This document shows, one piece after another, positions 32,920-44,500 of a stretch of DNA of 64,000 nucleotides; the stretch's first letter is position 1, and each line of letters begins with the position of its first letter. Both the position numbers and the translations under genes were made by a program. The stretch is from assembly GCA_029959085.1 (NCBI GenBank), contig JARWIR010000008.1:17966001-18030000 (forward strand), given 5' to 3'. The notes under the pieces are model-generated. The model ran no database searches and was not told where the DNA came from. It worked only from the letters and a program-made list of their open reading frames with translations. The DNA comes from Nemophila menziesii (Eukaryota > Streptophyta > Magnoliopsida > Boraginales > Hydrophyllaceae).

Positions 32920-35445
32920 ATGGATGGGAGGGGGCGGCTTCCGCCACCACAGCCACCACCACAGCCACCGGATATCGCTATGGGTGAGAAGAACCGCCGG
33001 AAAATCACCTCGTCATTGCCATCTACGCCGGCGACCAAGCTTAGTGTTCCCAAAGAAAAGGCTAATTCATTTAAACGGCTCTCATCTAAACGTTTGAAGG
33101 TCTTCGGTGATGCTAAAGGTGTGGACCAGAGTTCACGAGCTATTGTCCCTACCGGCGAAGCCTCCGCGGCGCAAAGAAAACTCAAGAGAGCGTTAGATTA
33201 TCCGGAACGAGATGAATTATCCCCGGTGGTGACGAATGAAAAGACTGAGATGGTGATGGTGCCTTACACTTCTAAGCCGGTGACGGGAGCGAGGCCCATG
33301 GATTCGGTGGAGAGTGGGATAACGGCTATGAACAACATCATGATTGAAAATCCCACTTTTCTTCGCGATGGCGATCATGATCATGAGAGGGTTGAGGACA
33401 TACAGAGGTGTAACAATGGAGAACTCCTCTTGCACAGCAGCCTTGCTCTTCCGAGTGAAAAATCAGGTAAGTCCCTGCTTCCATTGAATAACACTGACAG
33501 TGAGATTTTTGTGGATACAGGTATTTCGATGGGTAGTGCTAAGGAAATTTTACAGAAGGATCAGGACGAAAATCTTGCTACGCAAGTACGTAGTGGTAAG
33601 GCGCGGACTTTTCTGGATGCTTGCAAAAATAACACGGAGGAATCAAATCAAGGCGTGGAGATGGGAGCGGATAATGGAGCGGATAACTTAGGTGAATTTC
33701 TAATGGAGGATGATGTTCCGGTAGGGGATGATACCTACCCCCAACTAATCAGAACGGCGGCACAGAAACAACGGGGATGTAAGGTATGGCATAGAACACT
33801 TATTTTGCGCTTACTTGGCTACAATGTAGGTTTTCGATATTTGTTGAACAAATTACATCAAATTTGGTCTCCCAAAGCTCATATGAACCTAGTTGAGGTG
33901 GGTTTTGGGTATTTTATGGCGCAATTTAATAGTACGGAGGATTATGAGAAAGTATTTAATGGAGGACCGTGGATGGTTTTAGATAGATATTTGGTAGTTA
34001 GGCCTTGGGATCCTTATTTTATGCCTCAGAACACCCCGATTATCAAGACAACGGCCTGGGTTAGGTTGCCTTGGCTACCATTGATAAATTACACGGAAGA
34101 GATTCTTACATCGATAGGGAATTTAATAGGAAAAATGGTGCGAGTTGACCCGTTCACTAAATCACGGGCAAGAGGTAATTTTTCCAGAATTGCGGTGGAG
34201 GTAGACTTGGACAAACCGTTGGTCCCGATTATTAGAATTCAAAATCATCTACAAAAAATCGAATATGAAGGCCTGCATCGAATTTGCTTTAGTTGCGGGA
34301 AATTTAGGCATACTAAAGAGGAATGTGGAAGCCTGAAAGAGATACCTGAGGTAACCGAAGTAGATTTAAATAATGTTGTCTCGCGCAAGGAGGGCGAGAA
34401 GGGGAGCGAGAAAGGTGCATCGGTATATGGGGAGTGGATGATGGTGGACCGTACTCGAGGAAGGCCACGGAACAATGGGACTGTGCACACTCAAAAGGTA
34501 AATCAGAAGGGGCTTGGTGGAATCAATAAAAAATCAGTTTTGATGCCAAATAAGAAAAAACATAGCTTGGTAAATGAGCGCGTGGGAGGATCGAGATATG
34601 AAGCTTTGACATCCTTGGATGAAAGTGAAACAAGCGGCATTAGAGAGAAAGATGATTCGCAAACAGTTACTGTAGGAAGAGTAGTGGAAAAGTCTATACG
34701 ATCGAAGGAGAATGGAATGAGTCATGGGGTAATTGAAGTGGTGTCGGATGGTTTAGATGGTGGTTTCTTTAATGAAGGAAAACAAAGAGTTGTGGATGGG
34801 GAATCAGTGGGCCTGGATATGAAACGTAACGGAAAGAAAAAGAAAAAAAAGAGTGACCAAACATCCGCTAGGGAAGAGGAAGTTGAGGTGTTCGAGGCCG
34901 TGGAAGCGCGAGATGGGGAGCGAGTTCTAATCGGGCGTGATGACATGGGCGAAGATAGAGCGTTAGTTGATGGTAATATACTAGAAGGAACTGATTTGGG
35001 CAATGGCGAGAGTGAAATTTTGGATACAAAAGAGTATAGTGCACACAGTGACCATATTGCAATTTCAGTAAACTTGGGTGTTAGCGAAAATTTGGAGGAG
35101 GGACAGGTCCAGGAGGTTGTACAGGTGCGCGGTGAGGGAAGTGAAGGAACTGAAATGGGTGAACAGGTACCGGCTATTCATCAAGGTGGAGCTGTCCAAC
35201 CAAAGGTAGCAGTCTCGGCCCTTACACCATGTCTGCAGCAGCATGAAGAGGACCTGCAGCACCTGCAAATGGCGACGAATCCCTTCAAATCTTCGGTGAG
35301 TGCTGAGGAGTGGATGAGGGGCGCAGTTGACTTTGACATTCCGGTGGGTCAGACCATGCGGAGAGACAGTGGGGAGCTTGGTAATCACGGTACTTTGGAG
35401 GCCGAGTTAGATGGGCCTGGAACGGATATGGACACGAATGCTTAG
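32920..35445 (+). CDS. LINE-B ORF1 (DUF4283 plus CCHC zinc knuckle)
   Basis: The frame is open for about 841 codons from the ATG at 32920; an in-frame GTG lies 18 bases upstream, but ATG is preferred. The N-terminus is proline-rich (PPPQPPPQPPD) and basic. The DUF4283 block occupies residues ~285-370 (NKLHQIWSPKAHMNLVEVG, FNGGPWMVLDRYLVVRPWDP), followed by the usual VRLPWLPLINYTEEILTSIG. The knuckle CFSCGKFRHTKEEC near residue 455 keeps all four ligands (C-x2-C-x4-H-x4-C). The long C-terminal half is acidic and low-complexity, with a KKKKKK run. Such proteins bind LINE RNA and chaperone reverse transcription. The intact ORF1 beside a broken ORF2 means the copy could supply only the RNA-binding half. 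Confidence 0.92.
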   Translation: MDGRGRLPPPQPPPQPPDIAMGEKNRRKITSSLPSTPATKLSVPKEKANSFKRLSSKRLKVFGDAKGVDQSSRAIVPTGEASAAQRKLKRALDYPERDELSPVVTNEKTEMVMVPYTSKPVTGARPMDSVESGITAMNNIMIENPTFLRDGDHDHERVEDIQRCNNGELLLHSSLALPSEKSGKSLLPLNNTDSEIFVDTGISMGSAKEILQKDQDENLATQVRSGKARTFLDACKNNTEESNQGVEMGADNGADNLGEFLMEDDVPVGDDTYPQLIRTAAQKQRGCKVWHRTLILRLLGYNVGFRYLLNKLHQIWSPKAHMNLVEVGFGYFMAQFNSTEDYEKVFNGGPWMVLDRYLVVRPWDPYFMPQNTPIIKTTAWVRLPWLPLINYTEEILTSIGNLIGKMVRVDPFTKSRARGNFSRIAVEVDLDKPLVPIIRIQNHLQKIEYEGLHRICFSCGKFRHTKEECGSLKEIPEVTEVDLNNVVSRKEGEKGSEKGASVYGEWMMVDRTRGRPRNNGTVHTQKVNQKGLGGINKKSVLMPNKKKHSLVNERVGGSRYEALTSLDESETSGIREKDDSQTVTVGRVVEKSIRSKENGMSHGVIEVVSDGLDGGFFNEGKQRVVDGESVGLDMKRNGKKKKKKSDQTSAREEEVEVFEAVEARDGERVLIGRDDMGEDRALVDGNILEGTDLGNGESEILDTKEYSAHSDHIAISVNLGVSENLEEGQVQEVVQVRGEGSEGTEMGEQVPAIHQGGAVQPKVAVSALTPCLQQHEEDLQHLQMATNPFKSSVSAEEWMRGAVDFDIPVGQTMRRDSGELGNHGTLEAELDGPGTDMDTNA

Positions 35446-35515
35446 TGGTATTTCTTAAAGTGAGCTGTTGTGTTTTTTTCCTATCTGTTATCTTTAGATT
35501 CTCTTTGTTAAAAGT

Positions 35516-38500
35516 ATGATCTGTGTATCTTATTTGGTAATGTTTTTTATGACTAATACACCTATTAGTAATCCTCGGGGAAGTTGCGCTGCGGCCAACC
35601 ATCCAGTTAATGTTTTATTTTGGAATTGTAGAGGCGCGAACAGTGATGGATTCAGAAGGGCGTTCAAAGACCTTGTTGATAGACATAAACCTATCCTTGC
35701 AATTGTGGTGGAGACAAAAGCACTGGGAACCGAGGCAACGAGAATAATTAAATCTATCCGAATGGAAAATTCCATTCGAGTGGACGCGATTGGCTTTGCT
35801 GGGGGTATTTGGGTCTTGTGGAATAAAGCTGGAGTATCGGTCCAACTTTTATCGGCTAGTAATCAGGTAATTAATTTGAGAATTGCGGATATCTCATGTG
35901 GTTCTTGGTTGCTATCAGCAGTATACGCTAGTCCGAAGATTTGGATCAGAGATTCACTTTGGGATTCATTAGAGGAGGCGGCGTCAAGTATCGTGGAACC
36001 ATGGTTGGTACTTGGGGATTTTAATCAGATAGGTTTACCTGATGATCAAGTGGGTGGAGCAGAAGGTATGCATAGAAGCATGGTTAAATTCGAAAGGTGG
36101 AGAGACCAGTGTGGGTTGGAAGACATGGGTTTTGTGGGGCCTAGATTCACGTGGAGTGATTAGTGGCGGTCAGGGACTAGAATTCTCAAACGATTAGACA
36201 GGGCATATGGAAATAGAATTTGGTTTGAGACCTTCGAGAACTCTAAAGTATTACACCTTCCGCGGGTACATTCGGACCACGCGCCTATCATGGTCACTCT
36301 TATTCCACCGAGACAGGAGCCAGTTAGTAAGAAGAGGTTTAGATTTGAGGCGGCTTGGGGATACCATGAGAGTTTTCGAGACCTAGTGGAGAAGAAGTGG
36401 AAGGTAGTGGGAAGAAGTCTTAGTGAGAATATTGAGATTATGCGGCAAGAACTGGAAATTTGGAAGTTTGAATTTTTCGGGGATATTTTCCGTAAAAAGA
36501 GAAGGTTATTAGCGCGGCTTGCGGGTATTCAAAAATAGTTGCAGTCAACTTATAATTCGTCCTTACGAAGACTTGAGGCGAGGTTGGAAGGGGAATTTGA
36601 GAGCCTTTTAGAACAGGAGGAGGTGTTTTGGTTTCAAAGAGCGTACACGGAGTGGATTAATTCGGGGGATCGTAACACGCGGTATTATCATTGCGCTGCA
36701 CAAATCCGAAAGAAGAAAGCGGAGGAGATACGGATTAAGGATGGGAATCAAGAATGGATAGAGGATAGAGAGGTAGAGAAGGTTTGGGTTAGGGGTTTCT
36801 TTGAAGGGTTATTTGCATTCGATGATGGACTAGTTACTTCGAGATTGTTACCTCCACCGAAGAGATTTGAAGCGAGGGATATTGAGATGATGAATGGTTT
36901 AGTAGTGGATGAGGAGGTGAGGGTGGCAGTCTTTCAGATGGCGCCCCACAAAGCACCTGGTCCAGATGGGTTCACAGCTAGCTTCTATCAGAGATGTTGG
37001 GACATAGTTGGACCGTCGGTTTGCGAGATGGTACGTAACGCATTGGGTTGTGGTAGGTTCCCTAAGGAGGTGTTGGGCACACTAATTCATTTGATTCCGA
37101 AGTCCGAGAGGCCTGAATTTATTACGCAATTCCGACCGATAAGCTTGATTAACGTGTGTTATAAGATATGTATGAAGGTTTTGGTTAATAGAATGCGTCC
37201 ACTCTTAGCGGGTAACATTGGACCATATCAGAGTAGCTTTCTACCCAATAGGTCCACCATCGATAATATAGTTTTGGTGAATGAGATAGATTTCGTTATG
37301 AGACATACGAAGGGAAAGAAAGGCTACATGGCAGTTAAGGTTGACCTTGCCAAAGCGTATGACAAGATAAAGTGGAGTTTCATTAAGGAGACGTTGGAGC
37401 TTATTGGGGTGCCGCCTATGTGGGTATCGCTTATAGTATCTGGACTAGAAGATAATGAGTTACGCGTACTATGGAGGGGGTCACCATTAGAGGCAATCAA
37501 GCCAAAGAGAGGGATTCGGCAAGGGGATCCTATATCCCCTTATATATTCGTTATTTGTATGGAACGATTGTCGTTACTTATTCAGAGGCTCGTGCGGAAT
37601 GGCATGTGGAAACCTATATTTCTTTGTCAAGGGGGGTCTCCTATCTCTCACATATTTTTTGCTGATGACTTGATTTTATTTGCGGAGGCTTCGGCTGAAA
37701 ATTTTGTGTTATTGCAGGATTCTTTGGATATATTCTGTCGGGAGGCGGGCCAGACAATAAGTAAAGAGAAATCGATTATATACTTCTCGAAGAACGTGTT
37801 GGAAGAGGTGGCAGAAGACATCACATTGAGAAGTGGCTACCAAAGGAGTAATGGTATTGGTAAATATTTAGGAGTTCATATTCTTTCAGGCCGGCGTCCG
37901 AGGGGTTTTTTCGGTGAGTTTATTAATGATCTAAGGGGCAAGTTGGCGAAGTGGAAGAGGAGTACCTTATCCTTGGCAGGGCGTATCACATTAGCTCAAT
38001 CGGTTTTAAGTGCAGCACCAATGTATCTCATGCAAGTTGAGAGATTACCGGAATACGTGTGTGAGGAGATTGACAAAATTCGGCGAGAGTTTATTTGGGG
38101 TAGCTTGGATGAAAAGAAATGTATTAATTGGGTGGCTTGGAAGGATGTATGTAAGCCAAAGGATGCGGGTGGCTTGGGTTTCCGACTTGCAAGGGATATG
38201 AATAGAGCATTGTTGGGAAAATTAGGGTGGAAGTTAATACAAAATGATAACACGTTGTGGCCTATCGTCTTGAAGGAAAAATATTTTAGAGGCCCACCTA
38301 TGCAATATATTAGTAGACAACATGATTCGGGAATGTGTCGAGCAATAGTGGAAGGTTTAAGGGTGATTAGGAGGGGATCTAAATGGGTGGTGAGGAACGG
38401 GGTTGATGTCGCGTTTTGGTGTGATTGGTGGATAGGGGATTCGCCCCTCATTGAACATGTGATTGGGATCTTTGAAGTTAGCGAATTAACTAGGAGAGTA

Positions 38501-40122
38501 AGTGATTATATTAGACCAGATGGGTCTTGGAATTGGGATATGTTTCAAGTGTTTCTACCACCAACTAAACTTCTAGAAGTTGCGAATTTTCGGTTTGATG
38601 AAGAAGCTGGGGATAGAGACATGGTGTCGTGGTTGTATGAGGTATTGGGGAGTTTTCCGTTAAATCAGCAAGATGGGATGATGCGCCGAATGATGCTCCT
38701 AATGATCCTATTTGGAAAAGAATCTGGAGCCTAAAGTGTGGACAAAGGATTCGGGTTTTTCTATGGAGAGTGGTCCGCGATAGAATTGCTACAAGGGTTA
38801 ATTTAGCAAAGAGAGGAATGGAGGTCCCTGTGACTTGTCCGCTGTGTGAACATAGTGCGAAAAACACGGCTCATATTTTTCGGGATTGCGAAAAAATAAA
38901 GGGGATTTGGGATGCTGTGCGAAAGGAGGCTTATGTGCAAGGTGGTCGAAGTCACTGGAATAATGATGGAAGTTTTGGGGAAGACGAAGGTGATGGTAGT
39001 GTGTGGGACTCGGAACTCAAGGAAGGAGCTGGTCATATACAGGGGGGTGCTATGCGGGAAGGGGGGCTGGTTCATTTTATGACTAATAGTTTATTGCAGC
39101 GCAGGCCCCTGTCAACTTTGGAAATTGCGGATCAGCCCCAGGCTGTGGGGCGAGATTGCAGCAGCTCAGCTACTGAACAGTATAGCGGCACCAGTAATCT
39201 AGCACAGCAGCGGCAGGAACAGTACACCAGCAGCGCTGCAGCTAGGACTAGATTGGAACAGCATCTGGGGAGCTCGGAAACGCGGAGAACAGCATCAGAT
39301 AGAGAACAGATGGCGGAAGCTTCAGAGATACAGGTTGATCGAGATTGGTGGCATCGGAATATATCAAGTAACAAGTTATTTGCAGGAGTGAGTTGCAATG
39401 TTTTCTTTGGGATTCTTGTGGACACAATTTGGAAGTTAAGGAATAATGTGGTGTTCAATGAGGAGGTCTTTCCCAATGAGATAGCGGTAGTTAAGAAGGC
39501 AAAATTTTTGGCGACTTTAACCACTAGCGTTTGGGGGCAAGGAGCGGGAATGCCTTCTCCAAAAACACCTCGGATAAACTTGGTGGGGTGGACAAAGCCC
39601 ACTAGCGGGTTCAAACTTAATACTGACGGAAGCTATGATAGTGGGAGAAGGGCAGGAGGAGGAGGCGGGCTTATTAGAGATGGTAACGGAGAGTGGATAT
39701 GTGGCTTTAGCTTACGCATTGATCATGATTCACCGGCTATGGTAGAGCTAATTGCACTATATGAGGGGTTGAGGATGATTGAGCGTTTGGGTCTCCAAGA
39801 GGTTACCGTGGAGGTGGATTCTAGAGAGGTACTTGGGCTAGTTCAAAGGGCGATGGATGGTAGAGGACCTGGGGCACCGTGGATTAGACAGATTCGCTTG
39901 ATATTAGGGAGGAATCGAGGCTTTACCTTGAGAGGAATTTTTAGGGAGGCGAATGCTTGTGCGGATTGGTTGGCTAAACGAGGATGGAGAAATGGCTATG
40001 AATTTGTGCACCTCGATGACCCACCAGATGGTATTTGGAGTCTTATCACCAAAGATCGGATGGGGGTTAAAAAGCCTAGAGTTATTTATGATTCTGACTT
40101 ATTGAATAATGTTTTAGTGTAG
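35516..40122 (+). pseudogene. LINE-B ORF2: endonuclease, RT, zf-RVT, RNase H
   Basis: The endonuclease lies at 35516-36290 (LFWNCRGANSDGF, VETKALG, LVLGDFNQIG, and HSDHAPI near 36270). The reverse transcriptase is in the same frame (HKAPGPDGFTASFY, FRPISLINVCYKI, QGDPISPYIFVICM, catalytic FADDLILFAE near 37655). The thumb and WKDVCKPKDAGGLGFR motifs follow. TAG codons interrupt at 36161-36163 and 36536-36538, both explainable as single-base changes. Around 38650 a one-base indel shifts the frame; the continuing frame gives FSVKSARW, then the zf-RVT block (CPLCEHSAKNTAHIFRDC, ~38835-38890). A Q/S-rich spacer of about 100 residues precedes RNase H (NTDGSYDSG, VELIALYEGL, EVDSREV, NACADWLAKRGW). 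An internal start after the second stop could still express the RT, but without endonuclease. Confidence 0.93.
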
Positions 40123-40167
40123 CGCTATTTTGTGTTTGTAACACGACCCTTGAGGTCTCCTTTGTAA

Positions 40168-40182
40168 TAAAAAAAAAACAAC
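40168..40182 (+). terminator. LINE-B 3' end, A-rich tail
   Basis: A short TAATAAAAAAAAAA run follows about 45 bases after the ORF2 stop and marks the reverse-transcribed 3' terminus of the LINE. Confidence 0.7.
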
Positions 40183-40318
40183 AAAACACAACCGCTTTTT
40201 CAACATTTTTGTAAGCATTTGAGCTGAGCAGATGAATAACATGATGATCGTGTCAATAAGTAGCCAATAGTTGGTGTAAAAACTAAAAAGCTTGGGAATG
40301 GAGTTTTGGGTTTCTACT

Positions 40319-40396
40319 CTTCTACTTATCTTGTTATGATTGTTACAAACAATGCTTCTTCTACTTATCTTGTTATGATTGTTACAAACAATGCTT
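40319..40396. repeat. 39-bp tandem duplication
   Basis: Two near-identical 39-bp units (40319-40357 and 40358-40396), each containing CTTATCTTGTTATGATTG followed by TTACAAACAATG. It lies just downstream of LINE-B and has no coding role. Confidence 0.92.
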
Positions 40397-41012
40397 AAGG
40401 TTTAATTTCATTCCATGAAATTATTAATTTTTATCAATTATTATTCTTATAAAATCAATTTTGATTAAGTATTTTTACATAATAAATTTTATTAAGTTTA
40501 TAAAATGAAATTATTGATTTTGATTCAATATTGTTGTTATGATATTGATTTTGATTAAATATTGGTATATAATGCTGGTTTCCATTAAGTTTGTGGAATG
40601 AAATTAGTGTTTTTTTATTAAATTATTGATTGAAATACAAACAACTCTAAGCACCATTCAAAAAAAAAGTGATAATACATGAGGGGATAATTAGCCATAT
40701 TGTTATAGAATATAACTAATATAAAGTATTCACAAGTGCTGATATAAATTAAAAGGGGGGCAAATTCGCAAATTAGCAATGTTGAACCTGCAGGGGCCAT
40801 TTCAAAATTTCCTGAAAGTTTAGGTGCCATTTTGAAACTATCTGATATTTCCTTGAATCTACTAGATTCTACTTAAATCTTTAGGGACCATTTCAAAATT
40901 TCCTAAAACTTCCAAGGTATTTTTTGAAATTTCTGAATCATCAAAGGTTGATACGAGAATTCCTAGAAAATACAGGGGCTTGTTCGAAAATTCCATATTC
41001 TTTTGGGTCTAA
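40397..41012. other. AT-rich DNA with repeated CATTTCAAAATTTCCT motif
   Basis: No gene. Between 40790 and 40990 the motif GGRCCATTTCAAAATTTCCT recurs at 40794 and about 40886, with weaker variants between and after, giving an irregular repeat of roughly 45-90 bases. Similar GGGAC plus AATTTTGAAAA motifs occur at 55560-55680 inside Copia-E. Confidence 0.5.
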
Positions 41013-41139
41013 ACTGTAAACTTTGAAACTTAATGGTGTTGATAGCTTGATAGACTCTACTGTACCACCGAGAGATTTTGCTAGCTCAGATAATAAATTT
41101 TTAAGCAATCTATGTGAAGAAACTTTCTCAGCATGTTGT

Positions 41140-41471
41140 TCTTGGAATATAGCTGCTGAGGTTGACAAGAAGCACTTGAGCAAAATAGATGAAGAAGAGA
41201 AGTGCAGGGACTAAAATGCAAAGTTGATATTAGTTTGTTAAGTTTGTTAGTTTGTTAATCAATTGGAATAAAGTACAGCTGTTGCAGCTGTCATTTAGTT
41301 AGAATAGATGTGATAGATTCATCTTGTATATATACATAGCTTTAACAAATGTAAATATTTTTAATTCAATAATAGAAACTCAATCTCTCTCTCTCTCGTT
41401 TAGCTTTTATTCTATCTTCTCTGCTTTGCTTGAAGCTCCTTTCATGGCTTCTCTAATTCTCTTATTTTACA
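41140..41471 (+). repeat. Copia-C 5' LTR
   Basis: Starts TCTTGGAATATAGCTGC and ends CTTATTTTACA. It contains a (CT)n tract near 41382-41398 and a TATATATACATAG stretch near 41329 that may act as the TATA region. Confidence 0.93.
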
Positions 41472-41483
41472 TGGTATCAGAGC
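41472..41483 (+). other. Copia-C primer-binding site (iMet tRNA)
   Basis: TGGTATCAGAGC immediately follows the LTR with no spacer. Confidence 0.95.
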
Positions 41484-41548
41484 GAAATTAATCAAATCTT
41501 CCGCATAACATCTCTTCTCTTTTAGATTCTTACTTCTTACTGTCTTCA

Positions 41549-44500
41549 ATGGCGAATCAATCACCTACAAAAGTTTTTTCTATCTACATCCTAGCGAAAA
41601 CACTGGGATTCCCTTAGTTTCTGAGGTATTGACTGGAGAAAACTACTTATCGTGGTCAAGAGCGATTGAAATTGCTCTATCAGTCAAGAATAAGCTAGGT
41701 TTCGTTAATGGAGATATTACGCAACCACCTCTCACAGATTTAGTCCTTTTTTCTGCTTGGAATCGAGCAAACAATTTGGTACTCTCTTGGCTTTTAAATT
41801 CAATTTCTAAAGATATTAGAGGAAACTTATTATATGTATCTTCTGCTTTTGAATTATACAACGAATTGAAAACTCGTTTCAGTAAGAGCAATGGAACACG
41901 AGTGTTTCACTTAGAAAAGAGTTTAAGCTCAATTTCTCAAAACAATAGTTCAATTTCAGAGTATTTTGCGAAATTTAAAACCATTTGGGATGAATACACA
42001 CACTTTAGACCTTTACCTAGCTGCTCTTGTGGACATATGAATCAATGTTCATGCAAATTGTTAGAAATTCTAATTGAAAGACAACATAATGATTTCGTTA
42101 TCAAGTTTCTAATAGGATTAAACGAATCATATTCATCTGTTAAGAGCCAAATCCTTTTAATGAATCCATTACCAAGTATAAACTCTGTTTTCTCTATGAT
42201 TCTTTAAGAAGAAAGTCAAAGATTACTTACGAGTTCTATCAATAATGCACCTGTTCATGCATTTTATGTCAAAAACACCCCAAGAAACAACAATTCTCTG
42301 GAAGAAAGAAAGTAATATGCAGTCATTGTGGCTATACTGGACATACTATTGAAACTTGTTATCAAGTTCATGGTTATCCCGTTGGATGGGAAGGACCTAG
42401 AGGTAAAAGAATATATAATAACAATAATCAAATATCATACAACCCAAGAGCACACTATGCAATGGTTCAAGAAGATAATGATGCAGAATTTAATGATCAA
42501 GAATCAAAATCATACTCAAAAACACCTAGTTTGAATGATCTTACTCCTGAAGACATTGCAAAATTGATGGCTCTTGCACATGGACCTGCAGAAAATTCAT
42601 CTCCTCTTCCTGTTGTTCATCATGTTTCAACACAAGAAGGTAATTTCAATATAGATTCTTGGATACTTGATACAGGTGCTACAGATCATCTTGTGTATAA
42701 TCAATCTCTTTATACTAGTAATGTCACACTAGTTAATATACCAGTTACTTTACCAAATGGTGAGGCTATTTCTGCTACTCACAAAGGTAGTATATGCCTA
42801 AACAATCACATTACTCTACATAATGTGCTTTGTGTGCCAATACTGAAATACAATTTATTATCAGTTTCAAGACTAACTAAAGACTCAGAGATTTCAGTCA
42901 TTTTCTTTCCATCTCACTGTATATTACAGGTTCAAAAGTCCAAGATGATGATTGGGATTGCTTATGAAAGTCAAGGTTTATATTACTTCAAGACTTCTTC
43001 TCCAAAATTAGCTCTTCATACATCAACTGAGGTATTTGATTTGTGGCATTCTAGACTTGGTCATCCATCAAAGGCTAAACTATCTGCACTAAAATCAATA
43101 GATTCCTCAATTACTTTTCATAAATCAAATGTTTGTGCTTCATGTCATTTTGCTAAACAAAAGAATCTCGTTCTCCCATTTTTGAAAGTTGAACTAACTC
43201 TTGCTTTGAATTAATACACTGTGATATATGGGGGCCATTTAAGCAAGAATCTTATACAGGACACAAATACTTTCTAACTATTGTAGGTGATTTCTCAAGG
43301 TGCACTTGGATTTATCTTATGAGAGCAAAATCAGAAGTTCATCAACATTTATTAAGTTTCTATCACCTTATTCTCACACAATTTCATACTAAAATCAAGA
43401 TACTAAGATCAGATAATGGAGAAGAGTTCAATCTTCTACAGTTCTATTCAGATAAAGGTATCATACACCAATTGAGTTGTGTAGAAACACCTCAACAAAA
43501 TGGCTTGGTTGAGAGGAAGCATCAACATTTTCTCACTACAGCTAGAGCTTTAATGTTTCAGTCTAACCTCCCTTTACAATATTGGTCAGAGTCAATTTTA
43601 ACAGCTGCTCACTTAATCAATAGATTACCAACACCTCTTTTAAACAACCTCTCACCATATCAAATTCTTTATCAAAAACCACCCAACCTCAGTCATCTTA
43701 GAGTATTTGGTTCTCTTTGTTTTGCTTCTACCCTACAAAATCATAGATCAAAATTTGATTCTCGGGCTATTAAATGTATATTCTTGAGTTATCATGTTGG
43801 AACAAAAGGATACAAACTCCTCAACATAGAAACTAACACCACCTTAATCTCAAGGAATGTAGTTTTTCATGAAACTATTTTTCCATTTTCAAAATTTACA
43901 CCATCTACACAACTTCACACTCTCTTATTTCCACCATCTACCACTAACTTTTCAGATTATATAACACCTCTCTCATCTCCTGTCATACCTCAACCAAATC
44001 CAAATACCTCACCAACTGATATTCCTTCTCCACAAACACATAATCCTCCACAATCAACCAATCAACCTTCCAAATCTACTAGAACCAGACAACCTCCAAG
44101 CTATCTTAAAGACTATATTTGTCCTTCCACATCTTCCTTACACCTATCAACAACTCCTACACAACCTTTATATCCTATCACAGATTTTCTCAGCACCAAT
44201 AGATTATCTCAACCTTACACCACTTTCATTGCCTCCATTTCTAGTCAAGTTGAACCTAAAACCTATAAGCAAGCATCTACATCACCTGAATGGATGGCAG
44301 CCATTCATCATGAGTTAACGGCTCTACAAGCCAATAACACTTGGAACATTGTTCCTATACCTTCTAATGTGTCTCCCATAGGTTGTAAATGGGTGTTCAA
44401 ATTGAAGTATAGAGCTGATGGAACTTTGGAAAGACATAAAGATCGGCTTGTAGCTAAGGGCTGTAATCAACAAGAGGGACTCGATTTTTTCGACACCTTT

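Larger units (their letters stand above)
32700..40182 (+). mobile_element. LINE-B, nearly intact L1-type LINE with RNase H
   Basis: Contains ORF1 (32920-35445), a 70-bp spacer and ORF2 (35516-40122), then a short 3' UTR and an A-rich tail at 40168-40182. The 5' boundary is approximate and no target duplication was confirmed. Only two in-frame TAG codons and one frameshift separate ORF2 from being open, so insertion is fairly recent. G+C is higher than in the surrounding sequence. Confidence 0.85.

Noticed and set aside
32673..33185. 170-codon minus-strand frame opposite LINE-B ORF1
   Set aside because: Antisense shadow of a GC-rich ORF1 segment (GGGCGGGC-type repeats mirror the proline run); no recognisable motif.
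34722..35388. Several minus-strand frames of 60-107 codons opposite LINE-B ORF1
   Set aside because: Shadows of the intact ORF1; no start context or motifs.
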